DNA of 64,000 bases from contig NZ_FZOW01000002.1 of NCBI RefSeq assembly GCF_900188125.1, positions 248,001-312,000 of the forward strand, given 5' to 3'. This DNA comes from Rhodococcoides kyotonense. GTDB taxonomy: Bacteria > Actinomycetota > Actinomycetes > Mycobacteriales > Mycobacteriaceae. The notes beneath the pieces were generated by a model that was not told the DNA's origin, searched no databases, and saw nothing but the letters and a program-made list of their open reading frames with translations. Made by a program: the position numbers and the translations under genes. Shown in pieces: positions 33,618 to 43,491 of the stretch. How positions within the stretch are numbered: the stretch's first letter is position 1; every line of letters begins with the position of its first letter.

Positions 33618-33658
33618 ACGAGAAAGGCCCCCGAGAGAATCTCGGGGGCCTTTCTCGT
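33618..33658. terminator. bidirectional intrinsic terminator
   Basis: Arms 33618-33636 and 33640-33658 (19 bases each) form a perfect, GC-rich hairpin with loop GAA. The outer ends are A-rich on the left and T-rich on the right, so it can stop transcription of both the small gene (+) and the rpf gene (-). Confidence 0.9.
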
Positions 33659-33669
33659 ATGTATGGGGC

Positions 33670-34537
<868 letters not shown>

Positions 34538-34543
34538 CTGACG

Positions 34544-34572
34544 ACCGTACTGAACTTCCGGCGGAGTGTCAC
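34544..34572 (-). promoter_or_regulatory. rpf promoter
   Basis: On the minus strand, GTGACA (34567-34572) and TACGGT (34544-34549) are separated by 17 bases. Transcription would start near 34537, at the 5' edge of the riboswitch. Confidence 0.65.
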
Positions 34573-34709
34573 CATTTGGTAACTGTCGGTTCTGTGGGGT
34601 GTCGGGGACGTCGCACTGCACCCTCGAGGGGTGGTTCGGCGAATCTGCAGCTAGCGGCGCTGAGGCATCGACGACGCCCGCCCGTTGCCCTTCCGTTACC
34701 CCGCTGTTA

Positions 34710-34725
34710 TGTGATTGAAGTCACA
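34710..34725. promoter_or_regulatory. CRP/GlxR-type site
   Basis: TGTGATTGAAGTCACA is a perfect match to TGTGA-N6-TCACA. It lies between the YccF-gene stop and the rpf promoter. The M. tuberculosis CRP protein is known to act on rpfA. At about 180 bases from the promoter proposed here, it may serve a second, nearer promoter. Confidence 0.75.
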
Positions 34726-34759
34726 CCAATCCGGAATGGGGCGGGAGGGGCTGGAGTGA

Positions 34760-35131
34760 TCAGGCGTCGACGATGTCCTTGCCGAGCGGCATCAGCGAGA
34801 TCGGGATCATCTTCAGGTTCGCGATGGCAAGGGGAATGCCGATGATGGTGATGGCCATCGCAACGGCCGTGACGATGTGACCGATCGCGAGCCAGATGCC
34901 GGCGACGATCACCCAGATCACGTTGCCGATCACCGACGCCACTCCCGATGTCGGCTTCTCGACGACGGTCTTGCCGAACGGCCACAGCGCGTACACGCCG
35001 ATGCGGAACGACGCGATGCCGAACGGGATGGTGACGATGAGGATGCAGCAGACGATGCCCGCCGCGAAGTATCCGAGCGCGAGCCAGAAGCCGCCGAAGA
35101 TCAGCCAGATGATGTTCAGGATCACTCGCAC
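34760..35131 (-). CDS. YccF-domain membrane protein
   Basis: A 123-residue inner-membrane protein made of two similar halves, each with a hydrophobic helix pair: [20 protein letters not shown] and [19 protein letters not shown]. Each half is followed by a TIPFGIA or [10 protein letters not shown] turn. This duplication is the YccF family pattern. The function is not established. The GTG has GAGGGG seven bases upstream. It corresponds in position to M. tuberculosis Rv0870c, next to rpfA. Confidence 0.88.
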   Translation of the reverse strand: MRVILNIIWLIFGGFWLALGYFAAGIVCCILIVTIPFGIASFRIGVYALWPFGKTVVEKPTSGVASVIGNVIWVIVAGIWLAIGHIVTAVAMAITIIGIPLAIANLKMIPISLMPLGKDIVDA

Positions 35132-35143
35132 TTGTCGGCCCCT

Positions 35144-35362
35144 CTACCTCGCACGTCTACCGGACATCAGGGCAAAGACTATCGCCAGAACGAAGCCGAG
35201 GGGCGACGCCAGCATTGCAGTCAGATAAAGCCACAGCGGCGGTTGTTCGTGGGTGATCGCCGGGACGGCGAAGATCGCCACGATCGCGAGCAATCCGACG
35301 GCGAAGATCGTCAGCGCGACGCGAAGCAGCGTGTTGCTGTGAGAACGAGTTGGCTCGGGCAC
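35144..35362 (-). CDS. small two-helix membrane protein
   Basis: A 72-residue protein with two hydrophobic segments (about 14-34 and 43-66) and a basic C-terminus (GRRAR), predicting both ends in the cytoplasm. The GTG at 35362 follows CATATT by nine bases. The larger open frame through this point (to 37492) is shadow sequence of other genes. It precedes the YccF gene by 12 bases and is probably cotranscribed. No family is recognised. Confidence 0.55.
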   Translation of the reverse strand: MPEPTRSHSNTLLRVALTIFAVGLLAIVAIFAVPAITHEQPPLWLYLTAMLASPLGFVLAIVFALMSGRRAR

Positions 35363-35387
35363 GCACTCAACAATATGGGTGTCGCTG

Positions 35388-35409
35388 CTGCAGGCTCGAC
35401 TCCCGGCCC
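35388..35409. repeat. isolated copy of the 26-kb tandem-repeat core
   Basis: The 22-base core of the tandem repeat (26008-26029) occurs here with one difference (21 of 22). It lies in the 168-base interval between the small membrane gene and cspB, which otherwise holds only the two divergent promoters. Confidence 0.55.
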
Positions 35410-35530
35410 GCGAAAACCCAGGTGCCCCCTGCATCCCCACCGCTGTAGACTGCAGTATTCGCGTCCTACGTTCTCTGTGGGGCGCGAAAGCTGTGTTGAA
35501 GGACTTCGAGCGAATGGACGGGTGAGCGCA

Positions 35531-35944
35531 GTGCCGACCGGCAAGGTGAAGTGGTACGACGTCGACAAGGGTTTCGGCTTTCTCTCGCAGGAAGACGGCG
35601 AGGACGTCTACGTTCGTTCGTCTGCGCTGCCTCCTGGTGTCGAGGGCCTCAAGGCCGGTCAGAAGGTCGAGTTCGGCATGGCTGCCGGTCGACGCGGCCC
35701 GCAGGCGCTCACGCTGAAGGTGCTCGAGCCTGCCCCGTCCGTGCGTCAGAACACCGGCAATCGCCGCGAACCGGTCGAGCGCAAGCACACTCCTGATCAG
35801 CTGCACGGCATGGTCGAGGACATGATCACGCTGCTGGAGGCGACCATTCAGCCGGATCTGCGCAAGGGCAAGTACCCGGACCGCAAGACCGCGCACAAGA
35901 TGTCGGAAGTCGTACGCGCGGTGGCCCGGGAGCTCGACAGCTAG
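35531..35944 (+). CDS. cspB: cold-shock protein with C-terminal extension
   Basis: A 137-residue protein. Residues 1-66 are a cold-shock domain with the RNP motifs KGFGFLSQ and VYVRSSAL, which binds single-stranded RNA or DNA. Residues about 80-137 form a conserved actinobacterial helical tail ([20 protein letters not shown], then [15 protein letters not shown]). The length and tail match M. tuberculosis Rv0871. The family start PTGKVKWYD supports the GTG at 35531; a GTG at 35522 would add three residues. Confidence 0.9.
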   Translation: MPTGKVKWYDVDKGFGFLSQEDGEDVYVRSSALPPGVEGLKAGQKVEFGMAAGRRGPQALTLKVLEPAPSVRQNTGNRREPVERKHTPDQLHGMVEDMITLLEATIQPDLRKGKYPDRKTAHKMSEVVRAVARELDS

Positions 35945-36462
35945 CTCGGCTGCGTCGTCGCGATCGACCAGATCGCGTGGCTGATGATCTCTTCCTGCTG
36001 GGTGTCGGTGTCGATGACACCCGAGGGCAGTCGGACCTCGACGCCCAGCAGCGCGCGCCCCTGGTCGTCGACCGGCGGCACCGTCACCGACGGAGTGGTG
36101 TCGGGCAGGTAGAACGTGTCTGACTCGACAGCGTCGGCGCCGGACTCGTCGGAGTACACGGCCGCGAGGATCCACGGCGCCGACGAGATCTCGTTCGGCA
36201 GCGACAGCTGTAGCGGTCGACCTTCGCGCACCGGAAGCGTGACGCTCTCGCCGTCGCTGCCGCACAGCGGCTGATCGACCGGGCAGTAGAGGTACGGCTG
36301 GACGTCGATGGTCCGGCCGTCGGCGAACGCGGTGATGGTCGGTCGGTGCGATGGTGCGTCTCGGATGAGAAGAGCGAGTACGGCCACGAACGCGACGACC
36401 ACGACGACGGCTCCCACCGCCCCGATTGCCAGGATCTTCTTGGTTTTCGGTGCGAGGTTCAC
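35941..36462 (-). CDS. DUF2771 membrane-anchored extracytoplasmic protein
   Basis: A 173-residue protein. One transmembrane segment at about 8-32 follows a basic stretch, and the rest is a beta-rich domain outside the membrane with two cysteines ([10 protein letters not shown]) that could form a disulphide. It matches the DUF2771 family of mycolic-acid bacteria (Rv0875c position). The GTG follows the MFS stop codon directly, so translation is coupled. It ends four bases into cspB on the other strand. The function is unknown. Confidence 0.8.
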   Translation of the reverse strand: MNLAPKTKKILAIGAVGAVVVVVAFVAVLALLIRDAPSHRPTITAFADGRTIDVQPYLYCPVDQPLCGSDGESVTLPVREGRPLQLSLPNEISSAPWILAAVYSDESGADAVESDTFYLPDTTPSVTVPPVDDQGRALLGVEVRLPSGVIDTDTQQEEIISHAIWSIATTQPS

Positions 36463-38046
36463 TTAGCTCACGTTCTGTCGGGTGGCGGCGTCGGGAAAGG
36501 TCTGCTCGGCGTGCTCGGGTCGGTTTCCGCCGAGGCCGGGCAGCAGCGACTTCCCTCGGTAGGTGAGGAAGGTCTGCACGAGACCGATCGTAAGCAACGC
36601 CGACACGACGGTGAAACCCAGCCAGTACTCGGTCGGCAGCAGCACTCCGAGTGTTCCGCCGAGGACCCAGCACAGCTGCAGAACGGTCTCCGAACGCCCG
36701 AATCCCGACGCGATGGACTCGGGCGGCAGGTCGGACTGCAGGGAAGCGTCGAGAGAGACCTTCGCCAGTGCACTTGCACACGACGCGACGAGCGCGGCCA
36801 GTGCGGCCGTGAGCAGGCTGTCGGTGATGGCGGCGATGATCGCGAAGATTGTCACCGCCGCAGTGCAGCGCAGTACGACGATCGCCGGCCTGCCGAGCTT
36901 GATGCGCGCACCGGCGGCGTTGCCCGCGAAGTTGCCGATCGCGGCGCCCGCTCCGACGAGTCCGAGCATCGCGGCCTGCTTGATGGGCTCGTGTTCGGTC
37001 TCCGATTTGGCGACGAATGCGACGTACAGCGTCAGGAACCCGGTGAGGATGCGGATCGTCCCGTTGCCCCACAGCCCGACGATGACGGCCTTGCCCAAGG
37101 GCTGACGACGGTTCTTCGGCGGCGCGACTGCCTGCTTCTCGCGTCGGATGACCTCGGTGGCGGCGTCGTCGCCGTGATAGCTGAGCGTCGCGGGCACTTC
37201 GCCTTCGGTGACCTCGACCCACGACGGGATGCGCATGCTCAGGTACGCGCCGAACACCGTCACGGCAGCGACGAACCACAGCGCTCCCGACGACCCGGCC
37301 AACCACGCGATCGCGGCCGCGATACCGCCTGCGACGATCGTGCCGCCGAGCAGCCCGAACACCGTGAGCCGTGAGTTGACGCGGACGAGGTCTATCTCCG
37401 GCGGCAGCACCCTCGGTGTCACCGCGCTCTTGAGCACGGCGAACGACTTGCTGAGCACGAGCATGCCGAGCGCTGCGGGATACAGCACCCAACTGTCGAA
37501 GTTGAACACGAGAACGATCGCCAGCGTCGTACGCAGCACGAACGACGTGGCAAGCGCGATGCGTCGACCATGTTGGAGACGGTCCAGCATCGGCCCGATC
37601 AGCGGTGCGATGACGGCGAACGGCGCGATCGTGATGAGCAGGTACAGCGCGACCTTCGTCTTGTCCTCGCCGGTGGCCGCCGAGAAGAACAGCGTGTTCG
37701 CCAGTGCGACGGCGAGTGCCGCGTCCGACGCGAAGTTCGCCATAGTCGCGTACGTCAGTGCTGTCAGACCGGACTTGTCGGCACCGTCGGCCTTGGCGGC
37801 ACGCTGGAACGCGCCGATGCCTTTGCCTGTCAGCTCGCGACTGCGCATCGCGGCGACGCGGGTGACCGTCAGCTTGCGTGGCATCGGCGGCGGCTTCGGC
37901 CCGCTGCCTTTTCCTGGAGGCGGCGTCGGGGGATGCAGCGGGGGCAACGGAGTCCGCCTGCTGGCCTGACGAGGCGCAGGGCGGTAGTTGTCGAATCCCG
38001 GGTGATCCTCACCCGGAGGGGTATCGGAGTGTCGGGGATCGGTCAC
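36463..38046 (-). CDS. MFS transporter (Rv0876c-like)
   Basis: A 527-residue membrane protein. The first 65 residues are Pro/Arg-rich and cytoplasmic (PLPPLHPPTPPPGKGSGP), an unusual extension. About twelve transmembrane helices follow. The central loop carries a charged insertion near residues 275-320. The substrate is not known. It starts with GTG and is directly followed by the DUF2771 gene, a pairing kept in M. tuberculosis, which suggests a joint envelope function. Confidence 0.85.
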   Translation of the reverse strand: MTDPRHSDTPPGEDHPGFDNYRPAPRQASRRTPLPPLHPPTPPPGKGSGPKPPPMPRKLTVTRVAAMRSRELTGKGIGAFQRAAKADGADKSGLTALTYATMANFASDAALAVALANTLFFSAATGEDKTKVALYLLITIAPFAVIAPLIGPMLDRLQHGRRIALATSFVLRTTLAIVLVFNFDSWVLYPAALGMLVLSKSFAVLKSAVTPRVLPPEIDLVRVNSRLTVFGLLGGTIVAGGIAAAIAWLAGSSGALWFVAAVTVFGAYLSMRIPSWVEVTEGEVPATLSYHGDDAATEVIRREKQAVAPPKNRRQPLGKAVIVGLWGNGTIRILTGFLTLYVAFVAKSETEHEPIKQAAMLGLVGAGAAIGNFAGNAAGARIKLGRPAIVVLRCTAAVTIFAIIAAITDSLLTAALAALVASCASALAKVSLDASLQSDLPPESIASGFGRSETVLQLCWVLGGTLGVLLPTEYWLGFTVVSALLTIGLVQTFLTYRGKSLLPGLGGNRPEHAEQTFPDAATRQNVS

Positions 38047-38090
38047 GAGATCAATTCTGTCCTAAAACTCGGAGCCGCGATGACACCGAC

Positions 38091-38894
38091 TCACGGCTGG
38101 GGTGTGAACTGCACCTCGAACATCGTCGGCCACAGCTTTCCCGTGACGAGGAATCGGTCGGTGCCCGGTATCTGCGCGATTCCGTTGAGGACGTCGGCGC
38201 CCGCGCGTTCGTCCGCGGTCATCGAATTCCACAGCGGCGACGCATCGATCATCTCGGTGACGACGCCGGTGTCGGGGTCGATCCGGGCGATGTCGAAGCT
38301 TTGCCAGATGTTGGCGTAGACGGAACCGTCGTCGGCGCATTCGAGTTCGTTGAGGTTGCCGAGCTGCTCACCGTCCATGGTCACCGCAACCGAGCCGGTC
38401 TCGTCGAACGTCTCGGGGTCACGGAGCGTCAGCGTCGACGACCCGTCGCTCATGACGAGGCGATCGCCGTCGTCGCACAGTCCCCAGCCTTCGCCGTCGT
38501 AGTTCACCTGTCGTCGTTCGCGCAGCGTGGCCGGATCGCGGTCGAATGCGACACCGTCGCGCCACGTGATCTGCCAGACGGTGTCGCCGGAGACCGTCAG
38601 GCCCTCACCGAAATACTCGGACGACAGGTCGACGCGTCGCAGCTCCTCACCCGTGTCGAGCGACGTCACCCGCACGTACGACGACCCGGTGCGGCCGGTG
38701 CCCTCGTAGAGCTCGTTGCCCGAGATCTCGAGGCCCTGGGTGAATGCGGACACGTCGTGCGGCGTCGTCGCCACCACCCGCACGGTCGACGATGTGACGG
38801 TGGTCGGCTCGGGCTCGGTCGGTTCGGTGGAGCAGCCGACCAACAGTGCCGCCACGACTACCGCGCAGGGCGCTGTGCGGAGAGGGACGGTCAT
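38091..38894 (-). CDS. glutaminyl-peptide cyclotransferase lipoprotein
   Basis: A 267-residue exported enzyme of the plant-type glutaminyl cyclase family (five-bladed beta-propeller), which converts N-terminal Gln to pyroglutamate. Its lipobox is LLVGC near residue 21. Conserved segments are HDVSAFTQGLEISGNELYEG, GEGLTVSGD, NYDGEGWGLC and NELECADDGSVYANIWQS. The ATG at 38894 follows CATGAT by six bases. It is divergent from the DUF3027 gene. Confidence 0.9.
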   Translation of the reverse strand: MTVPLRTAPCAVVVAALLVGCSTEPTEPEPTTVTSSTVRVVATTPHDVSAFTQGLEISGNELYEGTGRTGSSYVRVTSLDTGEELRRVDLSSEYFGEGLTVSGDTVWQITWRDGVAFDRDPATLRERRQVNYDGEGWGLCDDGDRLVMSDGSSTLTLRDPETFDETGSVAVTMDGEQLGNLNELECADDGSVYANIWQSFDIARIDPDTGVVTEMIDASPLWNSMTADERAGADVLNGIAQIPGTDRFLVTGKLWPTMFEVQFTPQP

Positions 38895-38953
38895 CGGATC
38901 ATCATGGCAGGCCCGAACTGGGCGCTTTCGACGACATGCGGCACTATGGATAT

Positions 38954-39751
38954 GTGAGTTTCGCATCGTCACCAGAGCTCGAACAGCCTCAGCGCGTCCA
39001 GACGGAGAACGATCGGATTCGTCCCGTGCTCGCCGACGCCGCGGAATCGGCGCGGCAGGCGATCGTCGATCTGGGGGAAGGCGGCGTCGGCGAGTACCTC
39101 GGCGTCACGGCCGAGGACCACAGCGCCGCAACCCATCGCTTCGTCAGCGACCTGCCCGGTTACCGGGGATGGCAGTGGGCTGTCGTCGTCGCGGCGCCCG
39201 AAGATGCCGACACGGCAACCATCAGCGAGCTCGTGCTGCTGCCAGGACCCGACGCTCTCGTTGCACCCGAGTGGCTGCCGTGGGACGAGCGCATCCGTCC
39301 CGGCGATCTCGGACCCGGTGACCTTCTGCCTCCCCGTCAGCAGGACCCTCGGCTCGTACCGGGGTATGTCGCGACGGGCGACCCGGAGGTCGACGACGTC
39401 GCGTACGAACTTGGCCTCGGCCGGACGCAGGTCCCCAGCCGCGAAGGACGCCTCGACGCGGCCGAGCGTTGGCACGACGGCGAATTCGGCCCGGACAGCG
39501 AGATGGCGAAGGCCGCGCCGTCGACGTGTGGGCTGTGTGGGTTCTACCTGCCGATCGCCGGATCGTTGTCGGCCGCGTTCGGTGTGTGCGGCAACGAGTT
39601 CGCCGCCGACGGACGCGTCGTGCACGCCGAATACGGTTGTGGCGCACACTCGGACACCGAGTTGCGAACCGGTGCAGGATCTCCGCAGTTCGAACCGTTC
39701 GACGACGCCGTGTTGGACGTCATTCCGCAGGAGCCGCAATCGACGGACTGA
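38954..39751 (+). CDS. DUF3027 protein with cysteine cluster
   Basis: A 265-residue soluble protein of the DUF3027 family (Rv0877 position in M. tuberculosis). Residues about 170-230 contain CGLCGFY, CGNEFAADGRVV and YGCGAHSD, a probable zinc-binding cluster. The N-terminal half has ARQAIVDLGEGGVGEYLGV. No catalytic motif is recognised. The GTG start is uncertain, as an ATG at 38936 is in frame. Its stop overlaps the CTG start of the sacsin-like gene, indicating joint translation. Confidence 0.8.
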   Translation: MSFASSPELEQPQRVQTENDRIRPVLADAAESARQAIVDLGEGGVGEYLGVTAEDHSAATHRFVSDLPGYRGWQWAVVVAAPEDADTATISELVLLPGPDALVAPEWLPWDERIRPGDLGPGDLLPPRQQDPRLVPGYVATGDPEVDDVAYELGLGRTQVPSREGRLDAAERWHDGEFGPDSEMAKAAPSTCGLCGFYLPIAGSLSAAFGVCGNEFAADGRVVHAEYGCGAHSDTELRTGAGSPQFEPFDDAVLDVIPQEPQSTD

Positions 39752-42456
39752 GCGATCCTTTCGACACCGAGGCGCTTCGTGCCGGGGTGGTGTCGGCGTG
39801 GACGTCGTCGCCCACCCGGCTTCGGGAGGACGCGTCGACCGAGGCCGATCTGGTTCGCTCCGGTTACCGTGACCGACTGCTGACGGAGTTGGCGCAGAAC
39901 GCCGCCGATGCAGCATCGCGGGCGGGTGTCCCAGGGCATCTGCGGGTGTGGATGGATGGCGACGCCCTGCACGTGGCCAACACGGGAGCCGCTCTCGACG
40001 TGGGTGGTGTGCATGCGCTGACGGCGCTGCGTGCGTCGGCGAAGACGTCGGGTGTCGGTCGCTTCGGCGTCGGATTCACCGCCGTACGTTCGGTGTCCGG
40101 CGAGATCGAGTTCCGTTCCGCTGCAGGTGGAATCGTGTTCAGCGCCGACCGGACGGCGCGGGTTCTCGCCGATGCCGGGGCGAGCGTCCCGGACGCGGGA
40201 GTGCCGGTCCTGCGGTTGGCGTGGCCGACGAATATCGCACCGGCAGAGGGCTTCTCGTCGGAGATCGTCCTGCGCGACGCGGACGTCGCGCTCGAGTCCT
40301 TCAGGGCCGAGGCCGTCGACCTCCTTCTGGAACTCGACGCGCTGGAGTCGATCGAGATCGGCGGTGAGCGCTTCCTCCGCAGCACGAGAATTGTCGACGG
40401 CGGTGCCGAGGAAGTATCCATCGGGGATCTTTCCTGGTGGCAGTTCCGCACCGAGCGGGCTCGGTGGCTTGCACCGATGATCGACGGTGTTCCGGTCCCG
40501 GTTGCGAAGGACGTCCTGCGGGCGCCGACGCGGTCCGACGAGGAATTGTCGTTGCCTGCCATCGTGATCGCCGACGTGCCGATGCAACCGGACCGGCGGC
40601 GAATCCTGCCGGGCGCACCCGTCGAGCGCATCGCGGACGGCTACGGCCGTGTTCTCGCCGCACTTCCGCCGGCGTCGCGTCCGCTGTTCGTTCCCGAACC
40701 CGGGTTCGCGCGCAGTGAGGTCGACGGCATCCTGCGCGAGCAGATCGTGCGCGAATCCGCCTCGACGCCATGGCTTCCCGGTGCGGACGGCACGGATTTG
40801 GTCCCGTCGCGCGCGATCGTGTTGCCGGGTCTGACCGACGAACTCGCTGCCGTGCTCGCTCCTGTGATGCCCGATCTCGCGGCGCCGTCGGTGTCTGGGC
40901 CGCGGCACGGTCCGGCGCTCGCAGCAGTGAACGTTCATCGCATCGGGTTGGCGAGGTTGGCCGACATGCTCTCCGGCACGTCGCACGAGCCGTCCTGGTG
41001 GCGCCGGCTGTACGACGCGTCGGCCCCGCTCGTGACCGACGGGGTTGCTGCGGAAGAGCTTGCGGCCCTTCCTGTTCCGTTGTCGGACGGGCGAACGGTG
41101 ACAGGCCCGCGCACGACGGTCGTCGCGGTCGGGGCACAGGGCGTCGAGGGAGTGCACTGGGCACGGTTGGTTCACCCGGATGCGTTCTCTCCGTTGCTGA
41201 TTCGCCTGGGTGCGACGGAGGCGACGCCGGCCGAGCTCGTGTCCGATCCGGCGCTGCAGGTCGTGCTCGACGAGCTCGACTGGGACGACGACGATGCCGT
41301 ACGCGAACTCGCCGACACCGTGTTGTCGCTGGCGAGCGGCCTGCGGGATCTGCCGTCGTGGCTGGGTTCGCTACCGCTGGAGGATCTTTCGGGTGATCTG
41401 CGTGCCGCCGACGAGCTGGTGCTTCCCGATGCGCCACTGGTGAACCTGTTGTCCGAGGACTCGCCGTTCGGTGTCGTCGCGGGCTCGGTCGTCGAACAGT
41501 TCGGTGCCGAGGCCCTGCGTGCAGTCGGTGTCGGCTGGGGATTCGGCGTCGTCACCGAGGAACTGCCGACCGGACCGGATCACGACCTCGCCGACGAGGA
41601 CGCGTGGTGGGCGTCGCTGCGGGAAGATCCGGAGACTCTCGTGGCCGTCCGCGATCTGGATCTGGTCGACGAGCGCCGCTGGGCGGAGGCACTGTCGGAA
41701 TTGGCCGGCGATCGCACGACTCTCGCCGCGCTCGACGACCGCGACGGGTATACGGCGTGGTGGCTGCGCAGGCATGCCGTCGTGAACGGTCACCGACTGG
41801 GGAGCTACCGAGCGCCATCCGACGTCACCTTCGCGGGTCTGCTCGATCCACTCGATCATCCTGTCGCGGATGCGATCGGTGCGGCGTTGGCACCGTCGGT
41901 GTGCGACAGCGCCGAGTTCGCCGGGCTGCTTCTGGAACGACTGGCCGACCCGGCGCGCACTCCGAGTCCTGCCGTGATCGCGCGGACGCATCGGCTCGTC
42001 GCCGACGCGGTGGCGTCGGGTGCCGTCGAACTCGACGATCTCGATGTTCCGGACGAGGTACGGGCCGTGTCGGGTGCGCTGATCGATCCCGCTGATGCGG
42101 TCGTCGTCGATCGCCCGTGGCTCGTGGGCGTCGTGCCCGCGGAGGTTGCCGTGGTGTCCTCGATGGCGACGGCGTCGACACTGGCGTCGATCCTCGACGT
42201 GCGCACCGCGTCGGAGTCGATTCACGGTGAGGTCGTCGGTGTCGGCCGAGTCAGCTCGTGGGACCGGGAAGCCGGTGCGGTACTCGCCTTCGCGGCGTCG
42301 GAGTCCGAGCTACCGGTGGGCCGGGTCGTCGTACATCGGGAATTGGTGGTTCGACTGACGGGTGCCGTCGAGGGGGAGCGTCGAGTGGCGTCGTGGGTGA
42401 CGGACGACGGCATCACTCACCACGACGAGAGTTGGGGGAGACCGCGTGGACAGTGA
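39748..42456 (+). CDS. sacsin/Hsp90-like GHKL ATPase protein
   Basis: A 902-residue protein. The GHKL nucleotide-binding domain is at about 25-180, with the N-box LLTELAQNAADAASRAG, the G1 region VANTGA and the lid VGRFGVGFTAVRSVSGEI, as in the sacsin repeat and Hsp90. The remaining 700 residues have no recognised domain. No ATG, GTG or TTG lies near the expected start, and CTG 39748 (LSDPFDTE) overlaps the DUF3027 stop as CTGA. The PAP2 gene follows with an 11-base overlap. The function is unknown; a chaperone role is a guess. Confidence 0.75.
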   Translation: MSDPFDTEALRAGVVSAWTSSPTRLREDASTEADLVRSGYRDRLLTELAQNAADAASRAGVPGHLRVWMDGDALHVANTGAALDVGGVHALTALRASAKTSGVGRFGVGFTAVRSVSGEIEFRSAAGGIVFSADRTARVLADAGASVPDAGVPVLRLAWPTNIAPAEGFSSEIVLRDADVALESFRAEAVDLLLELDALESIEIGGERFLRSTRIVDGGAEEVSIGDLSWWQFRTERARWLAPMIDGVPVPVAKDVLRAPTRSDEELSLPAIVIADVPMQPDRRRILPGAPVERIADGYGRVLAALPPASRPLFVPEPGFARSEVDGILREQIVRESASTPWLPGADGTDLVPSRAIVLPGLTDELAAVLAPVMPDLAAPSVSGPRHGPALAAVNVHRIGLARLADMLSGTSHEPSWWRRLYDASAPLVTDGVAAEELAALPVPLSDGRTVTGPRTTVVAVGAQGVEGVHWARLVHPDAFSPLLIRLGATEATPAELVSDPALQVVLDELDWDDDDAVRELADTVLSLASGLRDLPSWLGSLPLEDLSGDLRAADELVLPDAPLVNLLSEDSPFGVVAGSVVEQFGAEALRAVGVGWGFGVVTEELPTGPDHDLADEDAWWASLREDPETLVAVRDLDLVDERRWAEALSELAGDRTTLAALDDRDGYTAWWLRRHAVVNGHRLGSYRAPSDVTFAGLLDPLDHPVADAIGAALAPSVCDSAEFAGLLLERLADPARTPSPAVIARTHRLVADAVASGAVELDDLDVPDEVRAVSGALIDPADAVVVDRPWLVGVVPAEVAVVSSMATASTLASILDVRTASESIHGEVVGVGRVSSWDREAGAVLAFAASESELPVGRVVVHRELVVRLTGAVEGERRVASWVTDDGITHHDESWGRPRGQ

Positions 42457-42979
42457 AGTCCTTCGCTGGATGGTCGAGCACCGGGTGCCGTGGTTGACCG
42501 ACGTGTTCTGGGTGATCACGACTATCGGCAACACGTTCGCGATGTCCGTACTCGCGACGATCACGACGGTTGCACTTGCGCTGAAAGGTCGACGGACCGA
42601 TGCAGTGATGGTCGCCGTGTCGATGCTGACCGGCTATGCCCTGATGAATCTGCTCAAGCTGTACTTCTCGAGGGATCGTCCGCTGATTCCCGACCGGTTG
42701 GTCGAGATCACGTCGCATTCGTTCCCGTCGGGGCACGCGATGATGTCGGCGATCCTGGCCACGACGGTGACCGCGCTGATGTGGCGGTCGACCGTGTCGT
42801 GGCTTCGGAATCCGGTGGTACTTGCCCTACCTGCCGTCGCGTCGTTGCTGATCGGCTTCTCGCGCATCTATCTCGGTGCGCACTGGACGACGGACGTGTT
42901 GGCAGGCTGGTTGTTCGGGGTGATCTGGGGTGCAGCCGCGGTGGCTGTTAGCGCGCGAAGTCGCTTCGCTGAGCGATGA
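42446..42979 (+). CDS. PAP2-family membrane phosphatase
   Basis: A 177-residue lipid phosphatase. The three PAP2 motifs are KLYFSRDRP, PSGHA and SRIYLGAHWTTDVLAG, with catalytic histidines in the second and third. About six membrane helices are predicted. Likely substrates are undecaprenyl or phosphatidyl phosphates. The GTG start overlaps the sacsin-like gene by 11 bases, so the two are in one operon with DUF3027. Confidence 0.92.
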   Translation: MDSEVLRWMVEHRVPWLTDVFWVITTIGNTFAMSVLATITTVALALKGRRTDAVMVAVSMLTGYALMNLLKLYFSRDRPLIPDRLVEITSHSFPSGHAMMSAILATTVTALMWRSTVSWLRNPVVLALPAVASLLIGFSRIYLGAHWTTDVLAGWLFGVIWGAAAVAVSARSRFAER

Positions 42980-43091
42980 CGAGCAACTCGTCGCGCATCG
43001 ATGGGCTGGAAACGGCGTGCGCGCGGGCGTAGAGAGCGCGGAGCGAACGAACGTGGTTGCGGCGGGTACGGAACTGCGAAACGAGCTTCAT
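42948..43091 (-). CDS. small basic protein
   Basis: A 47-residue arginine-rich protein (MKLVSQFRTRRNHVRSL, then AVSSPSMRDELLVIAQRSD). The SPSMRDELLVIAQR ending resembles small proteins I recall from rhodococci. An AAGG ribosome site precedes the ATG. It overlaps the end of the PAP2 gene by 32 bases. Coding is supported by composition and by the ribosome site only. Confidence 0.5.
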   Translation of the reverse strand: MKLVSQFRTRRNHVRSLRALYARAHAVSSPSMRDELLVIAQRSDFAR

Positions 43092-43219
43092 GGCCTTGCT
43101 TTCGGGAATCGATGTTGCTAATGAACTGACATAACCGATACTCCACGTTAAATCTGTGTTACTCAACCTCGATGCCAGGTGAATTTCCGCACGTCAGCGC
43201 GTCGGTATGACCGCCGTTA

Positions 43220-43474
43220 CTAGGACAGGCCACGTTGTGCGGTCTTGCTGCCGCGTCGCGCTGCCGCACGCTGGACCAGGAACACCGTGAAACCGAGGAC
43301 GCCGACGACGATTCCGGTCCAACAGGTCGTCGTTGCGAATGCCCAGCGATCGCCGCTCAGGACGACTACGACGGTGGCGACGATCCATGCGAGGATTCCG
43401 ACAGCGAGTACCGGCGCCGGATCCGTCAGGCGCGGACTGAGCACCGTCTCCCTGTTCACGTTCTGCCTGTCCAC
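43220..43474 (-). CDS. DUF2530 two-helix membrane protein
   Basis: An 84-residue protein with two membrane helices (about 20-40 and 50-68) and a basic C-terminus, matching the DUF2530 family (Rv0879c position). TAACCT lies six bases before the GTG, a leaderless promoter back to back with that of the purine permease, whose ATG is only 17 bases away. The function is unknown. Confidence 0.8.
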   Translation of the reverse strand: MDRQNVNRETVLSPRLTDPAPVLAVGILAWIVATVVVVLSGDRWAFATTTCWTGIVVGVLGFTVFLVQRAAARRGSKTAQRGLS

Positions 43475-43491
43475 GAATGTAGGTTACCCCC

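Noticed and set aside
35144..37492. A 782-codon minus-strand frame.
   Set aside because: Most of it is shadow of the MFS, DUF2771 and cspB genes; only the last 72 codons look like a real small membrane protein.
43475..43491. Purine riboswitch for the NCS2 permease.
   Set aside because: Only 17 bases separate the two divergent start codons, so no aptamer can fit; the message is probably leaderless.
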